The translations under genes and the position numbers were made by a program. Under the pieces are notes generated by a model. That model searched no databases and was not told where the DNA came from. It saw only the letters and a list, made by a program, of their open reading frames with translations. Source: Mediterraneibacter glycyrrhizinilyticus (GTDB lineage: Bacteria; Bacillota; Clostridia; Lachnospirales; Lachnospiraceae). Taken from it: a DNA stretch of 64,000 bases. The stretch is taken from the NCBI RefSeq assembly GCF_015560805.1, contig NZ_JADMSO010000008.1, positions 79,151 through 143,150 of the forward strand. The letters run 5' to 3'. Within the stretch, counting starts at the first letter, position 1; each line of letters opens with the position of its first letter. Below are positions 17,111 through 26,699 of this stretch, one piece after another.

Positions 17111-17123
17111 TTTTGCGTATAAT
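17096..17123 (+). promoter_or_regulatory. Sigma-A promoter of the MMPL transporter operon
   Basis: TTGACT, 16-base spacer, perfect TATAAT. Transcription would begin near 17130, which rules out the far upstream start at 17113. One operator-like box lies on the -35. Confidence 0.75.
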
Positions 17124-17157
17124 GTGTACTAGACAAAGAAAGAAGGAGATGGTAGAC

Positions 17158-19260
17158 GTGGTGAAAGTCGGCAAAGGGATTGCCAGACACAGAGTGCTGA
17201 TCTTGATTCTCAGTATACTTTTACTGATTCCGTCAATGATCGGCATGGCAAGGACGAAAATTAATTATGATTTACTGAGCTATCTGCCGGGAAATCTGGA
17301 GACGGTAAAAGGTCAGGATATTCTGGTGGATGAGTACGGCATGGGGGCGTTCTCCATGGTCGTTGTGGAGAATATGGAACTGAAAGACGTACAGAAACTG
17401 GAAGAAGAATTCAGTGAGGTGGAGCATGTCAAGGATGTTCTCTGGTACGACGATGCGGCGGATATCAGCCTGCCGGTTGAGATGATCCCGAAAGATCTGC
17501 GGGAGACATTTTTCCGTGGGGATGCAACGATGATGCTGGTTCTTTTTGATAATACGACCTCATCGGATGAGGCAATGGGGGCGGTTAGTGAACTGCGCAG
17601 GATTGCAGATGAGCGATGCTTTGTCGGAGGAATGACAGGCGTTGTCACTGATATCAAAAACCTGTGCGATGAAGAACTTCCAATCTACGTGGTCATCGCA
17701 GTGCTGTTGTCGCTTCTTGTATTGGAACTGACTTCCACATCCTATCTGACCCCGCTGCTATTTTTGTTCAGCATCGGAGCCGCAATTTTATATAATTTAG
17801 GAAGTAATGTCTTTTTGGGAGAAACTTCCTATATCACAAAGGCGCTGACTGCGATCCTGCAGCTTGGAGTGACCATGGACTATTCGATTTTCCTGCTGAA
17901 CAGTTATGAGGAGAATAAACGGCGGTTCCCGGGGGAAAAGGAACGCGCGATGGGGCATGCGATCGCGAATACATTCAAATCCGTAGTCGGAAGCTCCGTG
18001 ACAACGATCGCCGGATTTGCAGCACTTTGTTTTATGACGTTTGCACTTGGAAGAGATTTGGGGATCGTGATGGCGAAAGGTGTTGTGATCGGTGTTCTTT
18101 GCTGCGTAACGCTGCTGCCGTCTCTTGTTCTTATATTTGATAAACTGATCGAAAAGACGAAGCATAAACCATTGATCAAAAGTATGGATCGTCCGTCCGC
18201 ATTTATCACAAAACATTACAAAGTTTGGATCGTGATCTTTTTGATCATGCTGTTCCCGGCAATTTACGGAAACAATCATACACAGATTTATTATGATATT
18301 GCAAAATCGCTGCCGGATACTCTGGCAAGTAATGTTGCCAATGAGAAATTAAAAGAAGATTTTGAAATGAGCAATATGCATATGATCCTGATGGATAAGG
18401 ATATGGATCAGAAAGCAAAAGCGGATATGCTGGAAGAAGTTGATAAAATCGATGGCGTAAAGTGGAGTCTCGGACTGGATTCGCTGATCGGACCGATGGT
18501 TCCGGACAGTATGATCCCGGAAGATGTAAAGGAAATGCTCCAAAGCGACAATTATGAACTGGCATTTATCTGCTCGGAATATGAGTCTGCAACGGATCAG
18601 GTCAACGACCAGATCGCAGCGATTGACAAGATCGTAAAATCGTATGACGATACGGCGATGGTGATCGGGGAAGCGCCGCTGATGAAAGACCTGCAGGATG
18701 TGACGGATGTGGATCTGATCAATGTCAATGCGGTGTCAATGATCGCGATCTTCCTGATCATTATGATCGTGTTCAAATCGATTTCATTACCGGTGATCCT
18801 TGTGGCTGTGATCGAATTTGCGATTGCGGTCAACATGGCAGTGCCGTATTACAGCGGTATCAGTCTTCCGTTTGTGGCGAGTATCGTGATCGGTACGATT
18901 CAATTAGGAGCAACCGTGGACTATGCGATCTTGATGACAAGCCGTTATCAGAAAGAACGTATGCTGCGCGGACAGACGAAGAAAGATGCGATCGCGATCG
19001 CACACAAGACAAGTATGCCGTCGATCATCAGTAGCGGATTGAGTTTCTTTGCAGCAACATTCGGCGTAGCATGTTATTCCAAAGTGGATATGATCGGTTC
19101 GATCTGTACGTTGCTTGCAAGAGGCGCGCTGATCAGTATGTGTGTCGTGATCCTCGTACTGCCGGCAATGTTGATGATCTTTGATAAAGTGATCTTAAAG
19201 ACAACGTTTGGATTTGGAAAACAAAAACAGGAAAATCAGATCCAGCAAACTCAGAATTGA
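17158..19260 (+). CDS. MMPL/RND family transporter
   Basis: A membrane transporter of about 700 residues in the MMPL branch of the RND superfamily. The pattern is repeated twice: one helix, a large extracellular loop, then a bundle of five to six helices. Family landmarks are LGVTMDYSIFLLNSYEENKR in the first half and LGATVDYAILMTSRYQKERM in the second, the conserved GxxxDY element of the proton relay. The most likely start is GTG 17158, nine bases after GGAG (17145-17148). ATG 17149 directly abuts that site. It forms an operon with the secreted heptad-repeat protein and is under the divergent TetR. Confidence 0.9.
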   Translation: MVKVGKGIARHRVLILILSILLLIPSMIGMARTKINYDLLSYLPGNLETVKGQDILVDEYGMGAFSMVVVENMELKDVQKLEEEFSEVEHVKDVLWYDDAADISLPVEMIPKDLRETFFRGDATMMLVLFDNTTSSDEAMGAVSELRRIADERCFVGGMTGVVTDIKNLCDEELPIYVVIAVLLSLLVLELTSTSYLTPLLFLFSIGAAILYNLGSNVFLGETSYITKALTAILQLGVTMDYSIFLLNSYEENKRRFPGEKERAMGHAIANTFKSVVGSSVTTIAGFAALCFMTFALGRDLGIVMAKGVVIGVLCCVTLLPSLVLIFDKLIEKTKHKPLIKSMDRPSAFITKHYKVWIVIFLIMLFPAIYGNNHTQIYYDIAKSLPDTLASNVANEKLKEDFEMSNMHMILMDKDMDQKAKADMLEEVDKIDGVKWSLGLDSLIGPMVPDSMIPEDVKEMLQSDNYELAFICSEYESATDQVNDQIAAIDKIVKSYDDTAMVIGEAPLMKDLQDVTDVDLINVNAVSMIAIFLIIMIVFKSISLPVILVAVIEFAIAVNMAVPYYSGISLPFVASIVIGTIQLGATVDYAILMTSRYQKERMLRGQTKKDAIAIAHKTSMPSIISSGLSFFAATFGVACYSKVDMIGSICTLLARGALISMCVVILVLPAMLMIFDKVILKTTFGFGKQKQENQIQQTQN

Positions 19261-19276
19261 AAGGACGTGTCGTATT

Positions 19277-21949
19277 ATGAATAAAAACAGAAAAATAAAA
19301 CGTGGATTCACCACTTCGGTGGCAGTCGGAATGTCGGTCATGCTGTGTGCGATCCCTGTCTGCGCGGCGGAGGAAAATGGTGCATCCTCGGGCAACGTAT
19401 ATAAGGAAGAAACAGTTTATGTAAACGCAGACGCAGCCGGAACACAGAAAAACGTAACGGTTTCCAACTGGCTGAAAAATGTCGGAAATTCCGGAACATT
19501 GAATGATGAAAGCAGCCTATCCGGAATCAAAAACTTAAAAGGAGAGGAGACGTATTCGACTGATGGAAACAAGCTGACATGGGAAACGGACGGAAAAGAT
19601 ATTTACTATCAGGGAACGACCGAACAGGCGCTCCCGGTTTCCATGAAGTTTACTTACTATTTGGACGGTCAGGAGATGAAGCCGGAGGATCTGAAAGGGA
19701 AAAGCGGACATCTGACGATCCATATCGATTATAGGAACAATACAAAGAAGACGGTGGACATCAATGGAAAAGCGGAAGAAATGTACAGCCCATTCGTGAT
19801 GATGACCGGATTGATCCTGCCCAACGAGACATTTTCCAATGTAGTGATCGACAACGGGAAAGTGATCTCCGATGGAAATAAGAATATTGTGTTTGGATTT
19901 GCAATGCCGGGAATGCAGGAGAGCCTCGGCGTGGACAGCACATTATCGGATGGAACGGAACTTTCACTTCCGGAAAGTCTGGAGATTTCGGCGGATGTGA
20001 AAGATTTTACGATGTCTTCTACCTTTACGGTGGCGCTGAACGATCTGCTGGATGATCTGAATCTGGAAGAAATCGGGGATACAGACGCACTGAAAAATGC
20101 AGTGGATGAACTGGAAGATGCGGCGCTCCAGCTTGTGGATGGATCAGCGGCGCTTTCCGACGGCGTGGTGACTTTGAGCGACAGCTACGGCGAGTTTGAC
20201 GAGGGAATCCAGACGCTGAAAGACGGGATCGATGTGCTGTCTGGCGGTGCAGGAGATTTGTCGGCAGGCATCACAAGCTACACCGACGGTGTGGATCAGC
20301 TCGGCGGCGGGATCCGGCAGTATCTCGGTGAAAACGGAGAACTTACCGTGAAAGTCACGGAATATGTCAACGGGGTCAACACGGTTGTTCAGGGCGTAAA
20401 AGATTATGCGGACGGAGCCAATACACTGGCGGACGGTGTGACTTCTTATATTGCGGGTGAGCAAAAGCTCGCAGAGGGCGCGGGAAGCCTTGGGGAACTT
20501 GGCGATGGGCTTACTCAGGTGAAAGCGGCGATCAGCCAGTTAAAAGAAGCGACGGACGGAGAGGGAGCGACGACGGAAGATTTGAAAGCGGCGTCGGATG
20601 CGCTTGCAGATGCGACGGAGAAACTGGCGGAAGCGTTGGATTCGGATCAGATCACGGCGCTTCTGAAAGAGATGGACGATCTGATGGTAAACGGTCAGGA
20701 GATCATGACGCAGACCGAGGGCATGGCATCGGAACTTCAAAGTGGGATCGGAACCCCGGTTGCAAACATCGGAGCGGCGCTTACACAGCTTCAGACCGAA
20801 TTGAGTACACTTCAGACATCCATGAATGCGATCATGGGACAGTGCACACAGGCGGCTGCGGGATTGAATCAGATCATTGCGGCGGACAATGGACAGATCC
20901 AGACGGCGAGAGACGCAGGAACGGACAGTGAGGTTGCGATACAGGCTTCTATTGCAGCATTGCAGCAGGAACAGACAAAATATGATCCGGCTTCTAAGGA
21001 ATATGCGACAATCAGAGAGAGCATTGCCGCATTGCAGGCGGCAGCGGATTCCACAGATGGATTGGAAAACCTGACGGATCTGCAGACACTTCCGCCAGTA
21101 GATATTTCCCAGATCGACCTGACCGGAATTACGGATTGTACCAAAACGATTCTGACTAATGCCCAGACATTTTCCGCGGCGGCAGGAAAACTGCAGCAGA
21201 CGATGACGGAACTGCAGCCGAAAGTGGAAGCGGAACTGGAGGCGGCACAGAAGCTGCAGGAGAAGCTGCCGGAGGGTGGAATCGGTACGGTAACTGACAA
21301 AGTACAGGCGCTGAACAACGGAATGCAGATGCTGAACGGTTCGATCGGAACATTGTCCAATGGAATCGGAGAACTGGATACGGCAACCGATGCATTTCCG
21401 GAAGCGGTATCGGGAATCCAATCTTTGCAGGATGGATTTATTCAGCTTGGTTCGTATAACGAATCGCTTCTGAGCGGAGCCGGGTCTTTGAAAGCTGGCA
21501 GCCAGACATTGGTGTCAGGCATGGGAACGTTATCCAATGGAACCAATGCACTTGCCGGCGGACTGGATACACTTGGCGGTCAGATGAACGCAGGCGCTTA
21601 TCAACTGACGTCAAACAGTCAGGCACTCCGGGATGGGGCGGCGGAACTTCTTGCCGGAACAAAGACACTTTCCGACGGCGGTGTGACACTGAAAGCGGGC
21701 AGCACACAGGTCAAAGACGGGATCGCACAGCTAAATGACGGCGCAAAGACCTTGAAAGACGGTGCGGCGCAGTTTGAAGAAGAGGGAACCGGAAAACTGA
21801 AAAGCACGGTGGAAGAGGAACTCGGAGATGTATTGGATCGTCTGGATACATTGGCATCCGGTGCGCTGGAGTATGATACGTTCAGCGGAAAATCCGGAGC
21901 AATGGACGGAAACGTCAAATTTGTGATCGAGACGGATCCGATCGACTAA
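19277..21949 (+). CDS. Secreted protein with LxxG heptad repeats (TIGR03057-type)
   Basis: An 890-residue exported protein. Its signal peptide is basic (MNKNRKIKRG), then hydrophobic, with probable cleavage after VCA around residue 30. A beta-rich N-terminal domain (to about 255) precedes a long region dominated by heptads with Leu and Gly in fixed positions, such as LVDGSAALSDGVVTLSDS and LKDGIDVLSGGAGDL. A helical, Ala/Gln-rich middle (about 430-690) interrupts them, and more LxxG repeats follow to the end. It has no C-terminal anchor. Proteins with these repeats are regularly coded next to MMPL transporters; the function is unknown. The start has a weak, distant AAAGGA site. Confidence 0.85.
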   Translation: MNKNRKIKRGFTTSVAVGMSVMLCAIPVCAAEENGASSGNVYKEETVYVNADAAGTQKNVTVSNWLKNVGNSGTLNDESSLSGIKNLKGEETYSTDGNKLTWETDGKDIYYQGTTEQALPVSMKFTYYLDGQEMKPEDLKGKSGHLTIHIDYRNNTKKTVDINGKAEEMYSPFVMMTGLILPNETFSNVVIDNGKVISDGNKNIVFGFAMPGMQESLGVDSTLSDGTELSLPESLEISADVKDFTMSSTFTVALNDLLDDLNLEEIGDTDALKNAVDELEDAALQLVDGSAALSDGVVTLSDSYGEFDEGIQTLKDGIDVLSGGAGDLSAGITSYTDGVDQLGGGIRQYLGENGELTVKVTEYVNGVNTVVQGVKDYADGANTLADGVTSYIAGEQKLAEGAGSLGELGDGLTQVKAAISQLKEATDGEGATTEDLKAASDALADATEKLAEALDSDQITALLKEMDDLMVNGQEIMTQTEGMASELQSGIGTPVANIGAALTQLQTELSTLQTSMNAIMGQCTQAAAGLNQIIAADNGQIQTARDAGTDSEVAIQASIAALQQEQTKYDPASKEYATIRESIAALQAAADSTDGLENLTDLQTLPPVDISQIDLTGITDCTKTILTNAQTFSAAAGKLQQTMTELQPKVEAELEAAQKLQEKLPEGGIGTVTDKVQALNNGMQMLNGSIGTLSNGIGELDTATDAFPEAVSGIQSLQDGFIQLGSYNESLLSGAGSLKAGSQTLVSGMGTLSNGTNALAGGLDTLGGQMNAGAYQLTSNSQALRDGAAELLAGTKTLSDGGVTLKAGSTQVKDGIAQLNDGAKTLKDGAAQFEEEGTGKLKSTVEEELGDVLDRLDTLASGALEYDTFSGKSGAMDGNVKFVIETDPID

Positions 21950-21994
21950 AAGAGATGTGTAAAGCCAAAAGATAAAAAACGTAAAATAAAAAGG

Positions 21995-22048
21995 AAATGC
22001 CTGATTTTTCGCGAATCCGAGCGGGTTTGCCAAAAGATCAGGCATTTT
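21995..22048 (+). terminator. Rho-independent terminator after the heptad-repeat gene
   Basis: AAATGCCTGAT-TTTT pairs with AAAA-GATCAGGCATTTT around a GC-rich loop. It ends the transporter module before the asp23 promoter. Confidence 0.8.
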
Positions 22049-22052
22049 GATA

Positions 22053-22081
22053 TTGTAATGTATTCTAAAAAAGCGTATAAT
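22053..22081 (+). promoter_or_regulatory. Probable sigma-A promoter of asp23-fakA
   Basis: TTGTAA, 17-base spacer, perfect TATAAT, 46 bases upstream of the asp23 ATG. Confidence 0.65.
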
Positions 22082-22127
22082 ACCATTGTTAATTATGCGA
22101 AAATCCAATCAGAACTGGAGGTAATAT

Positions 22128-22490
22128 ATGATGAAAGGCAGTATGAGCACAGATCTGGGCATCATTACGATCAACCCGGAAGTAATCGCAAAATATGCGG
22201 GTTCCGTAGCAGTGGAGTGTTTTGGAATTGTCGGTATGGCAGCAGTCAACATGAAAGACGGGCTGGTAAGGCTTCTGAAAAAAGAGAGCCTCACACATGG
22301 GATCCAGGTTGAGATTTCCGATGAGAACAGCTTGACTCTGGACTTTCATGTGATTGTAGCGTATGGTGTGAACATTCTTTCCGTTTCCGATAATCTGATG
22401 AACAATGTGAAGTATAAAGTCGAAGAATTTACCGGAATGACGGTGGAGAAAATCAACATCTTCGTTGAAGGTGTCAGAGTGATTGATTAA
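22128..22490 (+). CDS. Asp23/Gls24 family envelope stress protein (YloU)
   Basis: A 120-residue Asp23/Gls24 family protein. It contains GIITINPEVIAKYAGSVAVE, GIVGMAAVN and the C-terminal VKYKVEEFTGMTVEKINIFV, the family hallmark. GGAGG lies eight bases before ATG 22128. It precedes the DAK2 gene by 14 bases, the standard yloU-yloV pair of Firmicutes. The protein is thought to act at the membrane or envelope; its molecular function is not defined. Confidence 0.93.
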   Translation: MMKGSMSTDLGIITINPEVIAKYAGSVAVECFGIVGMAAVNMKDGLVRLLKKESLTHGIQVEISDENSLTLDFHVIVAYGVNILSVSDNLMNNVKYKVEEFTGMTVEKINIFVEGVRVID

Positions 22491-22504
22491 GGAGGATACT
22501 TGTC

Positions 22505-24166
22505 GTGGCAACAAAGACGATAAATGCAGAGCTGCTTACAAAGATGTTCCTTGCGGGGGCAGCGAATCTGGAGGCAAAAAAAGAATTCATCAATGAGCTG
22601 AATGTATTTCCGGTTCCGGACGGGGATACCGGAACGAATATGACGCTTACGATCATGTCGGCGGCGAAAGAAGTCAGCGCGTTAAGCGAGCCGGATATGC
22701 TTTCGGTTTCCAAAGCGATTTCTTCCGGATCCCTGCGCGGAGCAAGAGGTAACTCGGGTGTGATCCTTTCCCAGCTTCTGCGCGGATTTACAAAAGAGAT
22801 CCGGGAACATAAAGAAATCGATGTGGAGATCTTGGCGGCAGCATGCGAACGTGCAACTGCAACGGCTTATAAAGCGGTTATGAAGCCAAAAGAGGGAACA
22901 ATCCTGACTGTGGCAAAAGGAGCGGCAGAGAAAGCGAGAGAACTGGCGGAGACGACAGATGATCTGGAAGTATTTATCGAGGCGGTGATCGAAGAGGCAA
23001 AAAATGTTCTGGCGAAAACACCGGATATGCTTCCGGTCTTAAAAGAAGCCGGCGTTGTGGATTCTGGCGGACAGGGACTGTTGGAAGTGATGAACGGTGC
23101 GTACGATGCATTTCTCGGAAAAGAGATCGATTACAGCGCGATCGAAGCAAGTTCCGGAACGACGATGGTAAAACCGGGGGCGCAGGCACAGGCGGATATT
23201 AAGTTCGGTTATTGTACAGAATTTATCATTATGACGGAAAAAGAGTTTACCGAGAAAGACGAAACGGAGTTCAAAGCCTATCTGGAATCGATCGGTGATT
23301 CGATCGTATGTGTGGCAGATGACGATATTGTAAAGATCCATGTGCATACCAATGATCCGGGACTGGCGATCCAGAAAGCATTGACTTACGGACAGCTTTC
23401 CCGCATGAAAATCGACAATATGCGCGAAGAGCATCAGGAAAAACTGATCAAAGAAGCGGAGAAGCTGGTAGCGGAGCAGAAAGCGGCAGCGCCGAAAGAG
23501 CCGAGAAAATCGGTGGGATTTATTGCGGTCTCAATCGGTTCGGGCATGAATGAGATTTTCAAAGAACTGGGAGTTGACTATATCATCGAGGGCGGACAGA
23601 CGATGAATCCGAGTACCGAGGATATGCTGACGGCGATCGATCATGTCAACGCGGATCATATTTTCATTCTTCCGAACAACAAGAATATCATCCTTGCGGC
23701 AAATCAGGCACAGTCTCTGACGAAAGACAAAGATATCCTTGTGATTCCGACCCGCACGGTTCCGCAGGGGATCACCGCCGTGATCAACTACATGCCGGAT
23801 GCCGATGTGGATACGAACGAAGAGGCGATGCTGGAGGGGATCAAAGCAGTGAAGACCGGACAGGTGACCTATGCGGTCCGGGATACCCATATCGACGACA
23901 AAGAGATCCATGAGGGAGATATCATGGGAATCGGCGATGACGGAATCCTGTCGGTGGGACCGTCTGTGGAGGGATCCGTGAAAGAGATGCTCGAGATCAT
24001 GGCAGATGAAGATACCGAGCTGATCAGCCTGTATTATGGAGAAGATGTGCAGGAAGAAGATGCGGAGCGTCTGGCGGAGGAGATCGCAGATCTGTATCCG
24101 GATGCCGATGTGGATATGCACAGCGGCGGACAGCCGATCTATTACTATGTATTGTCGGTAGAGTAA
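22505..24166 (+). CDS. fakA: DAK2 domain-containing protein, fatty acid kinase catalytic subunit-like (YloV)
   Basis: FakA-type kinases phosphorylate fatty acids bound to FakB (DegV) partners for use in phospholipid synthesis. The 553 residues start with the DAK2 nucleotide-binding motif NVFPVPDGDTGTNMTLT and continue with SLRGARGNSGVILSQLLRGF. A middle domain follows (FGYCTEFIIM), then a C-terminal DegV-like region with FILPNNKNIILAANQA and DIMGIGDDGILSVG. The start is GTG 22505 after AAGGAGGATAC. Assignment as FakA rests on the family and the Asp23 neighbour; no fakB is in this window. Confidence 0.9.
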   Translation: MATKTINAELLTKMFLAGAANLEAKKEFINELNVFPVPDGDTGTNMTLTIMSAAKEVSALSEPDMLSVSKAISSGSLRGARGNSGVILSQLLRGFTKEIREHKEIDVEILAAACERATATAYKAVMKPKEGTILTVAKGAAEKARELAETTDDLEVFIEAVIEEAKNVLAKTPDMLPVLKEAGVVDSGGQGLLEVMNGAYDAFLGKEIDYSAIEASSGTTMVKPGAQAQADIKFGYCTEFIIMTEKEFTEKDETEFKAYLESIGDSIVCVADDDIVKIHVHTNDPGLAIQKALTYGQLSRMKIDNMREEHQEKLIKEAEKLVAEQKAAAPKEPRKSVGFIAVSIGSGMNEIFKELGVDYIIEGGQTMNPSTEDMLTAIDHVNADHIFILPNNKNIILAANQAQSLTKDKDILVIPTRTVPQGITAVINYMPDADVDTNEEAMLEGIKAVKTGQVTYAVRDTHIDDKEIHEGDIMGIGDDGILSVGPSVEGSVKEMLEIMADEDTELISLYYGEDVQEEDAERLAEEIADLYPDADVDMHSGGQPIYYYVLSVE

Positions 24167-24176
24167 GGATAGAACT

Positions 24177-26240
24177 ATGATAAATGAATATTCCAAGATA
24201 GGTGTTTTGAAAGGAATCGGGGAGAAAACGGAGCAGATATTCGGGAAAGTGGGGATTGCCACAGTCGGGGATCTGATCCGCTATTATCCGCACCGCTACG
24301 AGGTGTATGAAGATCCGGTTCCGATCGGAGAGGTACAGGAGGGACATACGGTGACTGTGACCGGCGCGATCTACGGGAGGGTCAGTGTAGGCGGAAGCCC
24401 GCGGATGCAGATCACCACATTGTATGTGAAAGATCTGACCGGTACATTGAAAGTGATCTGGTTTCGGATGCCGTTTCTGCGCAGTACACTTGCGAGAGGC
24501 GGTGTGATCACGCTGCGGGGCAGGGTGATCCGGAAACGGGACGGACTTGTAATGGAACATCCGGAAATGTTCTATCCGAGCGCAAAATACGAAGAGAAAC
24601 GACACACGCTCTGGCCGGTGTATCCGCTGACGTCAGGATTGACCAACAATATGGTTACAAAAGCGGTAAAGCAGGCTTTAGAAGTATGTGATGTCGGAAC
24701 AGGAATATTGTCGGACCGGTTTGTGGAAGCATACCGGTTCGTTTCGTATAAAGATGCGCTTTGCGGGATCCATTTTCCGGAGACAAAAGACGAATATATC
24801 CGAGCAAGGGAACGGCTTGTATTTGAAGAATTTTTGTTGTTTATCTTATCGCTTCGGATGACGAAAGTCAAAAAAGAGCGTGTGAAAAATCATTACTGTT
24901 TTCGGGAGCAGCCGGAGATCGAGGAATTTCTCTTACGGCTTCCGTTTGAACTGACAAACGGGCAGAAAGAAGTCTGGCGGGAAATCCGGCAGGATATGAC
25001 CGGTGTGCATGTGATGTCCAGGTTGGTGCAGGGAGACGTAGGATCGGGAAAGACGATCGTCGCACTGCTCGCCATGCTTTATGCAGGATTGAACGGATTT
25101 CAGGCGGCGCTGATGGCTCCGACAGAAGTGCTGGCTCGGCAGCATTATGAAAATATCACGCATATGCTTTTGGAATATGGGATTTCCCTGCGAACGGAAC
25201 TGCTGACCGGATCTATGACCGCAAAGGAAAAACGAGAGGCTTATGCCCGGATCGCGGCGGGGGAAGCAGATTTTATCATCGGAACGCATGCGCTGATCCA
25301 GGAAAAAGTGGAATATAAAAATCTTGCCCTTGTTGTGACCGATGAACAGCATCGGTTCGGTGTGCGGCAGCGGGAAATGCTGGCGGCAAAAGGGCTTTAT
25401 CCTCATATCCTTGTTATGAGCGCGACACCGATCCCGCGGACGCTGGCGATCATCCTGTACGGGGATCTGGATATTTCCGTGATCAAAGAGCTTCCGAAAA
25501 ACCGGCTGCCGATCAAGAACTGTGTGGTCGATACGTCTTATCGTACGACCGCTTATCATTTTATGAAAAAACAGATCGCGCAGGGACGGCAGTGTTATGT
25601 GATCTGTCCGATGGTCGAGGAAAATGAGACGACCGAGGCGGAAAATGTCATTGATTATACCGAACAGCTTCAGGCGGAAATGGGAGATTCCATCTCCGTA
25701 CAATATCTGCACGGACGGATGAAGCAGAATGAAAAAGACCGGATCATGGAAGCGTTTGGAAAAAATGAGATCCAGGTGCTTGTCTCGACGACGGTGATCG
25801 AGGTCGGGATCGATGTGCCAAATGCGACGGTGATGATGATCGAGAATGCCGAACGGTTCGGACTGGCGCAGCTCCATCAGCTTCGCGGCCGGGTGGGGCG
25901 GGGAAGCCATCAGTCTTATTGTATTTTTATCAGCGCGTCCAAATCAAAAGAGACGAAAGAACGGCTGGAAATCCTTAACAAATCCAACGATGGATTTTTT
26001 ATTGCAAGCGAAGATCTGAGACTTCGCGGTCCGGGAGATCTCTTCGGCATCCGCCAGAGCGGCACGCTGGATTTTGGTCTGGCAGACGTCTTTCAGGATT
26101 CCGGGCTGCTTCAAAGAGCAAACGAAGCGGCGGAGGAACTTTTGCTTGAGGATCCGCATCTTCAAAAGGAAGAACACCGCATGCTGAAAAAAGCAGTGGA
26201 ACATACCGTGGCGGCGGTGGCGCTGGAAACGACGCTTTGA
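24177..26240 (+). CDS. recG: ATP-dependent DNA helicase RecG
   Basis: RecG regresses stalled replication forks and migrates branched DNA. The 687-residue protein has an N-terminal wedge/OB domain (VTGAIYGRV), Walker A GDVGSGKT (about residue 285), the RecG-type motif II in VVTDEQHRFGVRQR (about 388), motif III MSATPIPRTLA, and motif VI QLRGRVGRG. The start ATG is 10 bases after the yloV stop, with AAGGAT upstream. Its place behind yloV matches the Bacillus order. Confidence 0.97.
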   Translation: MINEYSKIGVLKGIGEKTEQIFGKVGIATVGDLIRYYPHRYEVYEDPVPIGEVQEGHTVTVTGAIYGRVSVGGSPRMQITTLYVKDLTGTLKVIWFRMPFLRSTLARGGVITLRGRVIRKRDGLVMEHPEMFYPSAKYEEKRHTLWPVYPLTSGLTNNMVTKAVKQALEVCDVGTGILSDRFVEAYRFVSYKDALCGIHFPETKDEYIRARERLVFEEFLLFILSLRMTKVKKERVKNHYCFREQPEIEEFLLRLPFELTNGQKEVWREIRQDMTGVHVMSRLVQGDVGSGKTIVALLAMLYAGLNGFQAALMAPTEVLARQHYENITHMLLEYGISLRTELLTGSMTAKEKREAYARIAAGEADFIIGTHALIQEKVEYKNLALVVTDEQHRFGVRQREMLAAKGLYPHILVMSATPIPRTLAIILYGDLDISVIKELPKNRLPIKNCVVDTSYRTTAYHFMKKQIAQGRQCYVICPMVEENETTEAENVIDYTEQLQAEMGDSISVQYLHGRMKQNEKDRIMEAFGKNEIQVLVSTTVIEVGIDVPNATVMMIENAERFGLAQLHQLRGRVGRGSHQSYCIFISASKSKETKERLEILNKSNDGFFIASEDLRLRGPGDLFGIRQSGTLDFGLADVFQDSGLLQRANEAAEELLLEDPHLQKEEHRMLKKAVEHTVAAVALETTL

Positions 26241-26257
26241 TCTGGAATAAATTTCCA

Positions 26258-26286
26258 GTGTAAAACATGGATTCCTCCATATACTA
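26258..26286 (+). promoter_or_regulatory. Possible sigma-G-type promoter of the SASP gene
   Basis: GTGTA, 17-base spacer, TATACTA resembles the forespore consensus (GYATR and CATNNTA) with one mismatch in each box. The -10 lies inside a perfect inverted repeat TCCATA-TAC-TATGGA (26275-26289). SASP genes are normally under sigma-G. Confidence 0.35.
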
Positions 26287-26375
26287 TGGATGTAACAAAA
26301 ACAAAGTTACAAACAAATCAAAGAAAAAAGTAACAAGAAAATGTTACAGCAAAGATGCAAAAGGAGGAAATGAAA

Positions 26376-26582
26376 ATGGCAAGTCGTTCATCAAACCGCG
26401 CAGCCGTACCAGAGGCAAAAGGCGCACTGGACAAATTCAAATATGAGGTAGCAAGCGAGCTCGGAGTACCGCTTTCTGACGGATACAACGGAGATCTGAC
26501 ATCCAAGCAGAATGGATCTGTCGGAGGATATATGGTCAAGAAAATGATCGAGCAGCAGGAAAAGCAGATGGCAGGCAAATAA
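26376..26582 (+). CDS. Alpha/beta-type small acid-soluble spore protein
   Basis: A 68-residue SASP that coats spore DNA. The family motifs KFKYEVASELGVPL and GYNGDLTSKQNGSVGGYMVKKM are intact. The latter contains the usual germination protease region, although that cleavage site is normally further N-terminal (EVASE here). ATG 26376 is eight bases after GGAGG; in-frame ATGs at 26355 and 26370 overlap or lie too close to that site. It is monocistronic, followed by a terminator. Confidence 0.96.
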   Translation: MASRSSNRAAVPEAKGALDKFKYEVASELGVPLSDGYNGDLTSKQNGSVGGYMVKKMIEQQEKQMAGK

Positions 26583-26625
26583 GCTGACCGGATGTGAAAC
26601 GCATACTGCCGGGAATCTATGAGAG

Positions 26626-26659
26626 AAAAAGCACTTGGGATTGACCTAAGTGCTTTTTT
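26626..26659 (+). terminator. Rho-independent terminator after the SASP gene
   Basis: AAAAAGCACTTGGG pairs with CCTAAGTGCTTTTTT around a short loop (ATTGA). Confidence 0.9.
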
Positions 26660-26699
26660 CTGCTAAAATTCAGCATAGTTAAAGGCGGTGAGACAGAGT

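Noticed and set aside
20540..21421. Long minus-strand open frame opposite the heptad-repeat gene, and similar antisense frames elsewhere
   Set aside because: These lie wholly within strongly supported + strand genes, lack ribosome sites and have Arg/Ser/Cys-rich translations typical of antisense shadows.
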